Assembly (NCBI RefSeq): GCF_004564375.1
Contig: NZ_CP038267.1
Span: forward strand, 3,598,501-3,662,500
Direction of reading: 5' to 3'
DNA: 64,000 nt
From: Nocardioides euryhalodurans
GTDB lineage: Bacteria > Actinomycetota > Actinomycetes > Propionibacteriales > Nocardioidaceae
The notes under the pieces are model-generated. The model searched no databases. It saw nothing but the letters and a program-made list of their open reading frames with translations, and had not been told where the DNA came from. Shown piece after piece: positions 1 through 9,600 of the stretch. Made by a program: the position numbers and the translations under genes. How positions within the stretch are numbered: position 1 is the first letter of the stretch; every line of letters starts with the position of its first letter.

Positions 1-163
1 GTCCCTGTCTCCTCCGTGTGCCCGCGCAGCGGGGCGTGCGGCACACCCCTCGTCGTGGGCCTCCGCTGCGGCGGAAGGTAGGGACTGGCAGTCAGCGCCG
101 TGGAGAAGGAAGCTCACCGCGTTCGAGCCGACCATGGGTTCCGGCTCCCACGAGTGCTCGCCG

Positions 164-718
164 TCATGGCGGCGGCATGTCCTGGCCGGGGAGTGCCGAC
201 AAGGGTGACCCCGCCCGGTGCAACGCCTCGGCCGTGACCTCGTACAGCTCGTCGTCGAGCCTGCGCACACCGGGCACCTTCGCCAGGGCACGCAGGGACT
301 TCTCGTTGTCGGGGTCGACTCCGGCATAGACCCGGTCGAGGCCCAGGCGATCGACGATGTCACGGGCGGCAGCAAGGCCGGCCTCCAGCGCCATGCCCTT
401 GCCCCAATGGTCGGGGTGGACGACGACGCCTACCTCGATCGCCTCCGGGTCAACGCCGCTTCCCTCGCCGATCGGAGCCACCTCGACGTAGGCGACCGGG
501 TCACCCTCGAGCAACACCAGCCAGGACCCCAACCCCTGCTCCCGCCAGCTCTTGCACCGCCGCGAGAGCTGGTCGGCCATTCTCTTGCGCGGCAGCGGTT
601 CGCCGGTGCTCGTCGTCGCCACGACGTCGGGAGCGTTGCGGATCGCGAGCAGCACGTCGAGGTCGTCCTCGTCGACGGGGCGGAGCAGGAGCCGATCGGT
701 GCGGAGCCGGAGCGTCAC
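164..718 (-). CDS. GNAT family N-acetyltransferase (RimJ/RimL-like)
   Basis: A 184-residue protein that would move an acetyl group from acetyl-CoA to an amine; the substrate cannot be read from sequence. It opens LRTDRLLLRP, the usual RimJ/RimL-type beginning, and has EVGVVVHPDHWGKGMALEA near residues 95-113, the acetyl-CoA-binding segment, followed by GVDPDNEKSLRAL, the family's helix after beta 5. Length is normal. The start is GTG at 718, supported by TAGGAT six bases upstream, so the mRNA is probably leaderless. It stands alone; the 163 bases downstream to the window edge hold nothing I recognise. Confidence 0.88.
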   Translation of the reverse strand: MTLRLRTDRLLLRPVDEDDLDVLLAIRNAPDVVATTSTGEPLPRKRMADQLSRRCKSWREQGLGSWLVLLEGDPVAYVEVAPIGEGSGVDPEAIEVGVVVHPDHWGKGMALEAGLAAARDIVDRLGLDRVYAGVDPDNEKSLRALAKVPGVRRLDDELYEVTAEALHRAGSPLSALPGQDMPPP

Positions 719-724
719 GCCACG

Positions 725-730
725 ATCCTA
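725..730 (-). promoter_or_regulatory. -10 element (TAGGAT) of acetyltransferase gene
   Basis: TAGGAT followed by six bases and the GTG start of the acetyltransferase. This spacing makes the start codon the likely first transcribed base. No clear -35. Confidence 0.5.
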
Positions 731-883
731 GGCACGTCCCGTGGGTTCGAGCTGCGCTCGCGTACGTCCAACCGGGGGAGGGCGCTGATCCCCGCAACGT
801 CGCAGAGGCAGTCCGGCGCGGAGACGACGACGGCCCTTCCGGACGTCGATCCGAAAGGGCCGCTCACCTCGCGATGATGTCGG

Positions 884-956
<73 letters not shown>

Positions 957-1159
957 GTGTGGTGAAGCGACCGCAACTTTACCAGCGGGGCGACGGCCGG
1001 AGAAATCGAGGCGGGATCGCGCGGCTGCGACCTCGGTCACCCGGTGGACGGGGGCGGTGGCCACGTGCACGATTCCCCGGCGGGCAGGGGATTCATGCGC
1101 TTCCCAGCCGGTGGAACCCGTGGGATGTGCAGGGATCACGGGCTCTCTCCGACGGGTGT

Positions 1160-1182
1160 GACCAGGAGACCCGGACCTGGTC
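1160..1182 (-). terminator. hairpin after FAD oxidoreductase
   Basis: Inverted repeat GACCAGG / CCTGGTC with a 9-base spacer, starting 18 bases beyond the stop codon of the minus-strand oxidoreductase. There is no U tract, as often in high-GC actinobacteria. Confidence 0.35.
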
Positions 1183-1200
1183 GGTCGGTCGCTCCACGCG

Positions 1201-2697
1201 TCAGCGGGAGGCGAGGACCGCCTGGGCGGCGTTGTGGCCGCCCAGGCCGGAGACTCCGCCACCACGGCGGGAGCCGGAGCCGCAGACGAGCACCGAGGCG
1301 ACGTCGGTCTGGACGCCCCACTGCTGGGCGGGGGTCTCGAGCCGCGCCCGGTTCGGCGCCCACGGCCAGTCGAGGTCGCCGTGGAAGATGTGGCCGCCCG
1401 GCATCGCGAGGTCGGCCTCGACGTCCTGCGGCACCGTCGCCTCGATGCACGGGTGCCCGGAGGCGTCGGTGGCGACGCAGGTCTCGATCGGGTCGGCGAG
1501 CTGCTCGTCGAGCGAGGCGAGCGCGCGGGCGACGGCCAGGGACTTCACCTCGTCGCGGTCGTCACCGGCGAAGAGCGACGCAGGCAGGTGCATCCCGTGG
1601 TAGGCGAGGGTGTGCATCCCCTCGGGCGCCTCGCCGAGGACCGAGGGGTCGGTGAGCGAGTGGCTCGAGACCTGGCCCGGGATCACGGTCGGGACCTGGC
1701 CGGAGGCCGCCTCGGCGTACGCCTTCTCGATCTGGGCGTAGCCGTCGCCGAGGTGGAGCGTGCCGGCGAGCGCGACCGCGGGGTCGGCGCCCGAGGCGAG
1801 TCGGGGCAGCCGGTCCAGGAGCAGGTTGATCTTGAGCTGGGAGCCCTGCGGCTTGGACTCGGGGTCCTCGGGCTGGCCCAGCAGGATCTGCAGCACCCAC
1901 GGCGCGACGTTGGCGAGCACGTGGCGCGCGCGGACGCTGTGGGTGGTCCGCCCGTCGTGCCAGGTGACCTCCGCTCCGTCGTCGTCGCCGTCGATCCGGG
2001 ACACCCCGGCAGACGTGACGACCTCGGTCCCGGCCCGGATCGCCGACGTGGCGAGCGCCGCGGTGACCGCGCCCATGCCGCCGACGGGGACCTTCTCCTC
2101 GCCGGTGCCGCTCCCCAGCAGGTGGTGGAGGAAGCCCCGGTTCTGGGCGAGCGAGGGGTCGTGGAGCGAGGCGAAGGTGCCGACCAGGGCGCGGGAGGCC
2201 ACCATGCCGCGCACCGCGTCGTCGGAGAAGCGACGCTCGAGGGCCTCGCCGAGCGGGTTCGTGACCAGGTCGCGCCACACGTCGGCGTCCACCTGGTCCC
2301 GGATGGTGCGCTCGACGGGCAGCGGCCCGAGCAGCGTGGGAGCGACGACCCCGGCGAGGACGGCCACGTCGGCGTGGAAGGACTGCCAGGCAGCGCGCTC
2401 GTCGTCGCTGCCGGCCAGCTCGGCCGGTGAGGCCACCGGTCGGGGCACCAGCCGCACGTCCAGGCCGAGCTCGGAGACCAGCTGCTCGGGCAGGTGGGAG
2501 GCGAGGTCCGCGTAGCGCGAGATCCGGGCCTGGTGCCCGGGAAAGGCCACCGCCGAGACGGCAGCGCCGCCGACGTGGGCGAGGCGCTCGAGGAGCAGCA
2601 CCGAGAGGCCGGCCCGCGCCAGGTAGGTCGCGGCCACGAGTCCGTTGTGGCCACCGCCGACCACGACGACGTCGTACTCAGTCTGCTTCGAAGTCAC
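1201..2697 (-). CDS. FAD-dependent oxidoreductase, phytoene-desaturase/PYROXD2-like
   Basis: A 498-residue flavoprotein of the amine-oxidase/phytoene desaturase superfamily; the substrate is not evident. Residues about 8-40 form the Rossmann dinucleotide fold (VVVVGGGHNGLVAATYLARAG followed by a basic-acidic E at the end of beta 2), and the C-terminus carries a second FAD motif around CGSGSRRGGGVSGLGGHNAAQ. The long middle is typical of the 'NAD(P)/FAD-dependent oxidoreductase' group related to carotenoid isomerases. GTG start at 2697 is placed six bases after TAGGTT. The gene is divergent from the pirin gene. No carotenoid genes lie nearby, so a carotenoid role is not supported. Confidence 0.87.
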   Translation of the reverse strand: MTSKQTEYDVVVVGGGHNGLVAATYLARAGLSVLLLERLAHVGGAAVSAVAFPGHQARISRYADLASHLPEQLVSELGLDVRLVPRPVASPAELAGSDDERAAWQSFHADVAVLAGVVAPTLLGPLPVERTIRDQVDADVWRDLVTNPLGEALERRFSDDAVRGMVASRALVGTFASLHDPSLAQNRGFLHHLLGSGTGEEKVPVGGMGAVTAALATSAIRAGTEVVTSAGVSRIDGDDDGAEVTWHDGRTTHSVRARHVLANVAPWVLQILLGQPEDPESKPQGSQLKINLLLDRLPRLASGADPAVALAGTLHLGDGYAQIEKAYAEAASGQVPTVIPGQVSSHSLTDPSVLGEAPEGMHTLAYHGMHLPASLFAGDDRDEVKSLAVARALASLDEQLADPIETCVATDASGHPCIEATVPQDVEADLAMPGGHIFHGDLDWPWAPNRARLETPAQQWGVQTDVASVLVCGSGSRRGGGVSGLGGHNAAQAVLASR

Positions 2698-2703
2698 CGC
2701 ACC

Positions 2704-2709
2704 AACCTA
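2704..2709 (-). promoter_or_regulatory. -10 element (TAGGTT) of FAD oxidoreductase gene
   Basis: TAGGTT, six bases, then the GTG start codon: a probable leaderless promoter. Confidence 0.5.
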
Positions 2710-2768
2710 GGGCATCGCCGCCGGCCTCCGAGGCCCCCGGTTGCACCCCGGTCCACGCCGGCAGGAGC

Positions 2769-2794
2769 GGAATGTCGCGCGTTCAACTACCGTT
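2769..2794 (+). promoter_or_regulatory. SigR/SigH-type promoter of the pirin gene
   Basis: GGAAT, 18 bases, GTT. This matches the consensus known for the thiol-oxidative-stress sigma factors SigR (Streptomyces) and SigH (mycobacteria). Transcription would begin near 2801-2804, leaving a leader of about 22 bases that contains the AGGAGG ribosome site. A TACCGT at 2788-2793 could instead be a housekeeping -10. Confidence 0.5.
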
Positions 2795-2824
2795 GTGCCA
2801 GGTGACTTCCGAGGAGGTGGGCCG

Positions 2825-3772
2825 ATGCCCGCGATCACCGTTCCCGACCTGACCGTGCTCGAGCGGGTCCCCGCTCCCGCTCTCGGTGACCAGCCCCGTC
2901 ACGTGTGGCAGGTGAGCGATGCGCCGACGGGCTTCGAGGGGGAGGGCTTCCCGGTCCGCCGTGCCCTCGCCGGCTTCGACCTCGCCCACCTCGACCCCTT
3001 CATCATGATGGACCAGATGGGCGAGGTGGAGTACGCCCCCGGGGAGCCCAAGGGCACCCCGTGGCACCCCCACCGCGGCTTCGAGACCGTCACCTACATG
3101 ATCGACGGCGTCTTCGACCACCAGGACTCCCACGGCGGAGGCGGCTCGATCACCAACGGCGACACCCAGTGGATGACCGCCGGTGCCGGGATCCTCCACA
3201 TCGAGACGCCCCCGGAGTGGCTGGTCACCTCGGGCGGGCTCTTCCACGGCATCCAGCTCTGGGTGAACCTGCCCCGCGACGCCAAGCTCAGCGACCCGCG
3301 CTACCAGGACATCCGGTCCGGGGAGGTACGCCTGCTCGCCGGCCAGGACGCCGGGGCGCTGGTCCGGGTGATCGCCGGATCCGTCGGCGGTCACACCGGC
3401 CCCGGTAGCACGCACACCGACATGACCCTGCTCCACGCGACGCTGGAGCCGGGCGCGCGGCTCGACCTGCCGTGGGAGCGCGACTTCAACGCGATCGCCT
3501 ACGTGCTGAGCGGACAGGGTCACGCCGGGATCGACGGCCCCGCCCTCCGGATGGGCCAGGCCGCGCTCTTCGGCGGCGGCGACTACGTCACGCTGCAGGC
3601 GGACGAGCACCAGGACACGCGCTCTCCCAGGCTCGACGTCATCGTCCTCGGTGGCCGCCCGATCCGGGAGCCCCTGGCCTGGGCCGGCCCGTTCGTGATG
3701 AACACCAAGGCCGAGGTGATGCAGGCCTACGAGGACTTCCAGCGCGGGAGCTTCGGGCACATCCCCGGCTGA
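2825..3772 (+). CDS. pirin family protein
   Basis: A 315-residue bicupin. Pirins bind a metal; some are quercetin 2,3-dioxygenases and others act as redox-sensing cofactors, so the role here is open. The N-terminal cupin carries HPHRGFETVTYMIDGVF followed by DHQDSHGG, giving the three His plus Glu metal ligands seen in pirins. The C-terminal cupin region spans about residues 190-300. The start at 2825 is set by AGGAGG seven bases upstream; longer in-frame starts lack a ribosome site. The SigR/SigH-like promoter suggests induction by thiol oxidation. Confidence 0.9.
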   Translation: MPAITVPDLTVLERVPAPALGDQPRHVWQVSDAPTGFEGEGFPVRRALAGFDLAHLDPFIMMDQMGEVEYAPGEPKGTPWHPHRGFETVTYMIDGVFDHQDSHGGGGSITNGDTQWMTAGAGILHIETPPEWLVTSGGLFHGIQLWVNLPRDAKLSDPRYQDIRSGEVRLLAGQDAGALVRVIAGSVGGHTGPGSTHTDMTLLHATLEPGARLDLPWERDFNAIAYVLSGQGHAGIDGPALRMGQAALFGGGDYVTLQADEHQDTRSPRLDVIVLGGRPIREPLAWAGPFVMNTKAEVMQAYEDFQRGSFGHIPG

Positions 3773-3845
3773 GCGCGCGGCCTCCGCCCCGCTCGTGGGA
3801 GCCGGGGGCAGCGGGCACAGGCACGGACGCTGGCCCCGCGCGAGC

Positions 3846-3859
3846 GGGACCAAAGGCCC
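3846..3859. promoter_or_regulatory. degenerate DosR-like operator upstream of GNAT/acyl-CoA synthetase
   Basis: GGGACCAAAGGCCC differs from the DosR core GGGAC-TWWA-GTCCC at two positions. Its centre is 65 bases upstream of the ATG at 3918, almost the same distance as the strong site before the alcohol dehydrogenase gene. Confidence 0.4.
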
Positions 3860-3917
3860 TGAATCGCCGGGCGCCGGGGGCGCGAGCATCGGAGTGCCGC
3901 CCAGGAGAGGAACGCCC

Positions 3918-6596
3918 ATGCCCGTCACTCCCGTCCCGCCTGCCGCCGACGTGCTGCTGACCGACGGCACGGTCGCGGTGCTCCGGCCACTGGCCGCCGA
4001 GGACCTGCCGGCCGTCCGGGCGCTCCACGACCGGGCCTCCGACGAGTCGCTGCGGCTGCGCTTCTTCGCCGCCGGCCGGCGGCCCGCCCAGGTCTACGTC
4101 GACCACCTCCTCGCCAGCGGGACGACCACCGCCCTGGTCGCCGAGCTGGGGGGCGAGGTGGTCGGGCTGGTCACCGCCGAGCGGATCGCCGAGGACTCCG
4201 AGGAGGTGGCCTTCCTGGTCGACGACCGGCTGGCGGGCCACGGGCTCGGGAGCCTGCTGCTCGAGCACCTCGCGGCCAGCGCCCACGACCGGGGGGTGCG
4301 GCACCTGACCGCGGAGGTGCTGACCGAGAACCGGCGCATGCTCGACGTCTTCGTCGACGCAGGCTTCGACGTCGTACGTCGGGCGGACGGGGAGGTCGTC
4401 GAGGTGGACCTCGACCCGAGTCCCACCGCCGGTGCCCTGGCCGCTGCGGACCGCCGCGAGGCGGCGAGCGAGGCGCGGTCGCTCGCGCCGCTGCTCCACC
4501 CGGGATCGGTGGCCGTCACCGGGGTCCGCCGCGACGGGACCGGTGTGGGTGCCGCCGTGCTGCGGTCGATCCTGGCCGGCGGCTTCACCGGCCACCTGGC
4601 GGTGATCCACCCCTCGGCCGACCGTGTCGGCGGCGTGCCGGCGTACGCCGCCCTCGACGACGTACCGGTCCCGGTGGACCTCGTGGTCGTGGCCGTCCCG
4701 GCCGAGGCCGCGGTCGAGGCAGTCCGCGAGGCCGTCGCGGCCGGCGTGCGCGCCGCCGTCGTGATCAGCTCCGGCTTCGGTGAGCTGGGGGAGCGCGGCG
4801 CCGAGCTGCAGCGCGAGATGGTGCGACTGGCGCGCAGCCACAGCATGCGGCTGGTCGGACCCAACTGCCTCGGACTCGTCGTCAACGACCCGGCCTCGCC
4901 CCTGAACGCCACCTTCCACGAGGTGCTGCCGCCCGTCGGCGGGCTGGCTGTCGCGAGCCAGTCGGGCGGGGTCGGCATCGTGCTCATGGACCTGGCGCGC
5001 CGGCTCGAGCTCGGCGTCCGCTCCTTCGTCTCGCTCGGCAACAAGGCCGACGTGTCGAGCAACGACCTGTTGGCCGCCTGGCGGGAGGACCCCGAGGTGA
5101 CCGCCGCGGCGCTCTACCTGGAGTCCTTCGGCAACGCCCGCAAGTTCGCCCGGGTCGCGCGGGAGTTCTCCGAGCACAAGCCGCTGCTCGCGGTCGTCGG
5201 CGGCCGGTCCGACGGTGGACGCCGGGCCGGTGCCTCCCACACGGCGGCGGCCGCGTCGTCGGCCGTGGGCGTGGCCGCGCTCTTCGCCCAGGCCGGCGTG
5301 ATCGCCTGCAGGGGTGCCGAGGACCTGGCGGCCACGGCCCTGGTCCTGGCCGAGCAACCGCGCCCGCGGGGGGTCCGGCTGGCGATCCTGAGCAACGCCG
5401 GTGGCATGGGCGTCCTGGCCGCGGACGTGGCCGACGACTGCGGCCTCGACGTCCCCGAGCTCTCCGCCGACCTCTCCGCCCGGCTCGGGCGCCACGTCCT
5501 CGGGACGGTCGGCACCACCAACCCGGTCGACGCCGGTGCCGGTGCGACCTCGGAGGACCTGTCGGCGACGACCGGGCTGCTGCTGGACAGCGACGAGGTG
5601 GACGCCCTGGTGGTCGTGCTCGTGGCGACCGGCGTCTCCGACGCGACCGAGGCGGTGCGCGCGCTCGTGTCCGCGCGCGCCGGACGGCCGGACAAGCCGA
5701 TGCTGCTCGTCCCGCTCGGCGGGGTGCGGCTGCCGGAGGACGGGGTGCCGGGGATCACCTGCCTCGACTCGGTCGACGGAGCGGTGCGCGCGCTGTCGCG
5801 GATCGCGACGTACGAGGCCTGGCTTCGGGTGCCCCACGACGCGTCACCGCCCTCCGACCCGGTCCGCGCGGCAGCCAGCCGGGCGACGGCGGCGCGACTG
5901 CTCGACGAGCGGGGGGAGGGGTTCCTCGGGCCGGCGGACGTGGCCGACCTGCTGGGGGGCTACGGGCTGACCCCGGCCGGGGACGTGGCCCTCGACGCCG
6001 ACGAGGCCGCCCGGGTGGCCGAGCGGCTCGGTGGGCCGCTGGCCCTCAAGGTCGCGGACCCGTCGGTGGTGCACAAGACCGATCGTGGGCTCGTGCGGGT
6101 GGGGGTGGCCACGCCTGCCGAGGCTGCTGCGACGGCACGTGAGTTCGCCCGGATCCTCGGGAGCGACGCCGTCCCGGTCCTCGTGCAGCGGATGGAGGAG
6201 GGCGTGGAGATGGCCCTCGGCCTGGTGCGCGACCCGACCTTCGGCCCGCTGGTGATGGTGGCGGCGGGTGGGATCACCACCGATGTCCTCGACGACAGGG
6301 TCTTCCTCATGCCCCCGGTCGCTCCCCGCGACGCCGTGAGGGCGCTGCGCAGCCTGCGGCTGGGCCCCGTCCTGGCGGGCTACCGCGGCCGGCCGGCCGT
6401 CGACACCACGGCGCTCGAGCGGCTGGTCGTCTCCCTGGGCCACCTGGCCGTGGAGGTGCCCGAGGTCGCCGAGCTCGACCTCAACCCCGTCCTGGCGCGA
6501 CCCGACGGTGTGTCGCTGGTGGACGTGAAGGCCAGGCTGGTGGCCGTCCCCGGTGCCGACACCAGCGGGCTGCGGCAGCTGCGCACGGTCCGCTGA
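3918..6596 (+). CDS. bifunctional GNAT acetyltransferase / NDP-forming acyl-CoA synthetase-like protein
   Basis: An 892-residue fusion. Residues 1 to about 165 are a GNAT domain (LVDDRLAGHGLGSLLLEHLA is the acetyl-CoA loop). Then come a CoA-binding Rossmann domain (from about 185), a succinyl-CoA-ligase-like part with GPNCLGLV, ASQSGGVG and SHTAAAA (the phosphohistidine loop), and a C-terminal ATP-grasp domain. Relatives are Pat-type lysine acetyltransferases and ADP-forming acetyl-CoA synthetases. In this order the protein could both make acyl-CoA and acylate proteins; which activity is real is not known. ATG at 3918 follows AGGAGAGG. A degenerate DosR-like box lies upstream. In other actinobacteria such fusions occur in hypoxia-regulated clusters, which fits the neighbours. 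Confidence 0.88.
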   Translation: MPVTPVPPAADVLLTDGTVAVLRPLAAEDLPAVRALHDRASDESLRLRFFAAGRRPAQVYVDHLLASGTTTALVAELGGEVVGLVTAERIAEDSEEVAFLVDDRLAGHGLGSLLLEHLAASAHDRGVRHLTAEVLTENRRMLDVFVDAGFDVVRRADGEVVEVDLDPSPTAGALAAADRREAASEARSLAPLLHPGSVAVTGVRRDGTGVGAAVLRSILAGGFTGHLAVIHPSADRVGGVPAYAALDDVPVPVDLVVVAVPAEAAVEAVREAVAAGVRAAVVISSGFGELGERGAELQREMVRLARSHSMRLVGPNCLGLVVNDPASPLNATFHEVLPPVGGLAVASQSGGVGIVLMDLARRLELGVRSFVSLGNKADVSSNDLLAAWREDPEVTAAALYLESFGNARKFARVAREFSEHKPLLAVVGGRSDGGRRAGASHTAAAASSAVGVAALFAQAGVIACRGAEDLAATALVLAEQPRPRGVRLAILSNAGGMGVLAADVADDCGLDVPELSADLSARLGRHVLGTVGTTNPVDAGAGATSEDLSATTGLLLDSDEVDALVVVLVATGVSDATEAVRALVSARAGRPDKPMLLVPLGGVRLPEDGVPGITCLDSVDGAVRALSRIATYEAWLRVPHDASPPSDPVRAAASRATAARLLDERGEGFLGPADVADLLGGYGLTPAGDVALDADEAARVAERLGGPLALKVADPSVVHKTDRGLVRVGVATPAEAAATAREFARILGSDAVPVLVQRMEEGVEMALGLVRDPTFGPLVMVAAGGITTDVLDDRVFLMPPVAPRDAVRALRSLRLGPVLAGYRGRPAVDTTALERLVVSLGHLAVEVPEVAELDLNPVLARPDGVSLVDVKARLVAVPGADTSGLRQLRTVR

Positions 6597-6606
6597 CCGT
6601 CCGGGC

Positions 6607-9600
6607 TCAGCCCGCGGAGAGGGTGGGCGTCGCCGTCGGCGCACCGAGGTCGACCACGTGGTCGACCAGGTCCAGACCGGCATCGGCATGGGTGATCCAC
6701 AGCACCGACGTACGCCGGGGGCCGTCGAGCACCTCGTGCGCCAGCTCGGTCGCCGTGGCGTGGTCGAGGTGTGCCGCCGGCTCGTCGAGGACGAGGACGG
6801 GCTGCCGGGCCAGCAGCGAGCGCGCGATCGCGATCCGGGCCCGCTCGCCGCCCGAGACGGCTGCGTGGCCGTCGCCGACCCAGGTGCCGAGCCCGTCCGG
6901 CAGGGCGTCGAGCCAGCCGCCGAGCCGCGCCTGCCGCAGCGCCGCCTCGACCTCCGCGTCGTCGGCCCCGGGCCGCGCCAGGCGGACGTTCTCGGCGACG
7001 GTCGTGCCGAACACGTGGGGGTCGTCGTCGACCAGCCCGATGCGGGCGCGGACGTCGTCGGTGGCGAGGGAACGCAGGGAGGTGCCGCCCAGGGAGACCC
7101 GGCCGCGGGCGGGGTCGAGGTGGCGCATGAGCAGCGCCGCGACCGTGCTCTTGCCGCACCCCGAGGGCCCGACGAGGGCCACCCGGTCCCCGGGCGCCAG
7201 CGCCAGGTCAGCCGGCGTGGTGAGCGGTCCGTCGGCCGTCCAGCGGGCGCTGGCGTGCTCGAGCAGGACGTCGTCGCCGTCCGGAGCCGGTCGGGCCACC
7301 GTGTCGCGAACGGCGGGTGCGGTGTGCTCGAGCCGGTCGAGCCGCTCCCGTGCCGCGGTCGTGCGGGCGGCGAGCGCACCTGCGTCGGCGACCGGGAGGG
7401 CCACGTCCGCCAGCGCGAGCGGCAGCAGCACCAGCATCGCCATCAGCGGACCGCTGAGCCGGCCGTCGGCCACCGCAGGAGCGGCGACCCACGCGTTGCC
7501 CGCCACCGCGGCGCCCGTCACGACCAGGACGGTGGCGCGCGCGCCGGCGAGCCACCGGGTCGCGCGGTCGGCGGCGGCGGCGAGCTGGTCGCTGAGGCGG
7601 GCGACGGTGTCGGCGGCGCGGTGCTCCGCCTGCCACATCAGCAGCTCGTCGGCCACCTGGATGGTCTCGACGACCTGTCCGGAGAGGCGGGCCCGGAGCG
7701 CGACCGAGGTCCGCTCGGCCGTGTCGGCACCCCGCCGCGCCATGCCGTACGCCGCGACGCCGGTGACCAACGAGGCGATCGCCAGCAGCAGGCCGGCGGC
7801 CGGGAGCAGCAGGGCGGCGACGAGCGTGGCGAGGGCGGCCACGGCGGCGTACGTCCGGATCGGGAGCCGCACCCGGAGCTCGCGGTCGACCACGCTGTCG
7901 ACGTCGTCGACGACCGAGGCGAGCAGGTCGCCCCGCCGGCGGCCGAGCCGACCGGGGGTGAGCGGGACGAGGGCGTCGTAGACCTGGACCCGACGGGTCG
8001 CCAGCAGCCGCAGCGCGCCGTCGTGGGAGACCAGCCGCTCGGCGTACCGGAGCACCGGCCGGGCGAGGCCGAAGGTGCGGACCCCGACGATCGCGACCAG
8101 CATCGTGAGGACCGGCGGGTGGGTCGAGGCCTGCACGATCAGCCACCCGGCCGTGGCGGTGAGGGCCACGCCGGACGCCGAGGCGAGGGAGCCCAGAACC
8201 GTGCCCAGCAGGAACCGGGGCCGGCGGGGTGGCTCGCCCGCCGGGTCGTCGAGCGGCACCGTACGGGTCGTGGGCGCGGGCGCCGCGGCAGTGGCGGGCG
8301 CGGGCTCCGGGAGTGGTGCCGGGAGCTCGAGGTGGTGGTCGGCGAGCGCCACCATCGCGGGACGGTGCGCCACGACCACGACCGCGCGGCGACGCCCGAG
8401 CTCGACGATGGTGTCGGCGATGACCTGCTCGGTGAGCGTGTCGAGGTGGGCGGTGGGCTCGTCGAGCAGGGTCCAGGGCCGGTCGGCCAGCACCACGCGG
8501 GCCAGCGCCAGCCGGGCGCGTTCGCCCGCCGACAGGCTCAGCCCGTCCTCGTGCACGGAGGTGTCGAGCCCTGCAGGGAGTGCGCGGACGCGTTCCTCCA
8601 GCGCCACCCCGCGCAGCGCCTCCCAGCACGCGTCGTCGTCGGCGTCGGGACGCGAGAGGCGCAGGTTGTCGCCGATCGAGCCACCCACGAAGAGCGGCCG
8701 TTGGGGGAGCCAGGCCACCTGCGTCCGCCATGCCTCACCCGCCAGCGGTGTGCCGTCGAGGGTGACGCGGCCATCGGTGGGCTCGAGCAGGCCGGCGACG
8801 ACGGCGAGCAGGGTCGTCTTGCCGCACCCCGACGGACCGGTCACGACGGTGACCCCCTGCGGCTCGAGCACCGTCGAGACGCCGGCCATCGCGGGCGTCG
8901 TACGCCCTTCGCGGAGCACCGTCACGGCGTCGAGGACCACCGCGCCGCGGGTGTCGTACGCCGAGGCGTCGGTCTCGCCCGGCAGGTCGGCGAGCAGGGC
9001 GGCGGAACGCTCGAACGTGGCGACGCCCTCGGCGGCGGCGTGGAACTCCGCGCCCACCCGCCGCAGCGGCCAGAAGGACTCGGGGGCGAGCAGCAGCACG
9101 ACCAGGGCGGTGCCCAGGTCCAGCGAGCCCGAGGCCAGCCGGACCCCGACGGTGACGGCGACGAGCGCCACGGAGAGCGTGGCGACCAGCTCCAGCACGG
9201 CCGAGGAGGCGAAGGCCAGCCGCAGCGTCCGCATCGTCGCGACCCGGTAGCGGTCGGTGATCCCGGCGATCCGGGCCGACTGGGCGCGGGCGCGACGGTG
9301 CGCGACCAGGGTGGGCAGGCCACGGACGACGTCGAGGAAGTGGCCCGACAGCGACGCCATGGCACGCCACTGCTCCTCGGCGCGGTCGCGGGTCGCGATG
9401 CCGACCAGGGCGCCGAACACGGGGATCAGGGGCAGGGTGGCCAGCACGATGACCGCGCTGAGCAGGTCCTGGCTGGCGATCGCGACCACGGTGAGCGGCG
9501 GCAGCACGACCGCCAGCACGAGAGCGGGCAGGTAGCGCGTGAGGTAGGGCTCCGCCGCCGTGACCCCTCGCGTGAGGAGCGCCGCGACCTCCCCGGTGGG

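Noticed and set aside
1-163. Possible coding sequence at the left edge
   Set aside because: Only short Arg/Gly/Pro-rich frames without start support; nothing recognisable.
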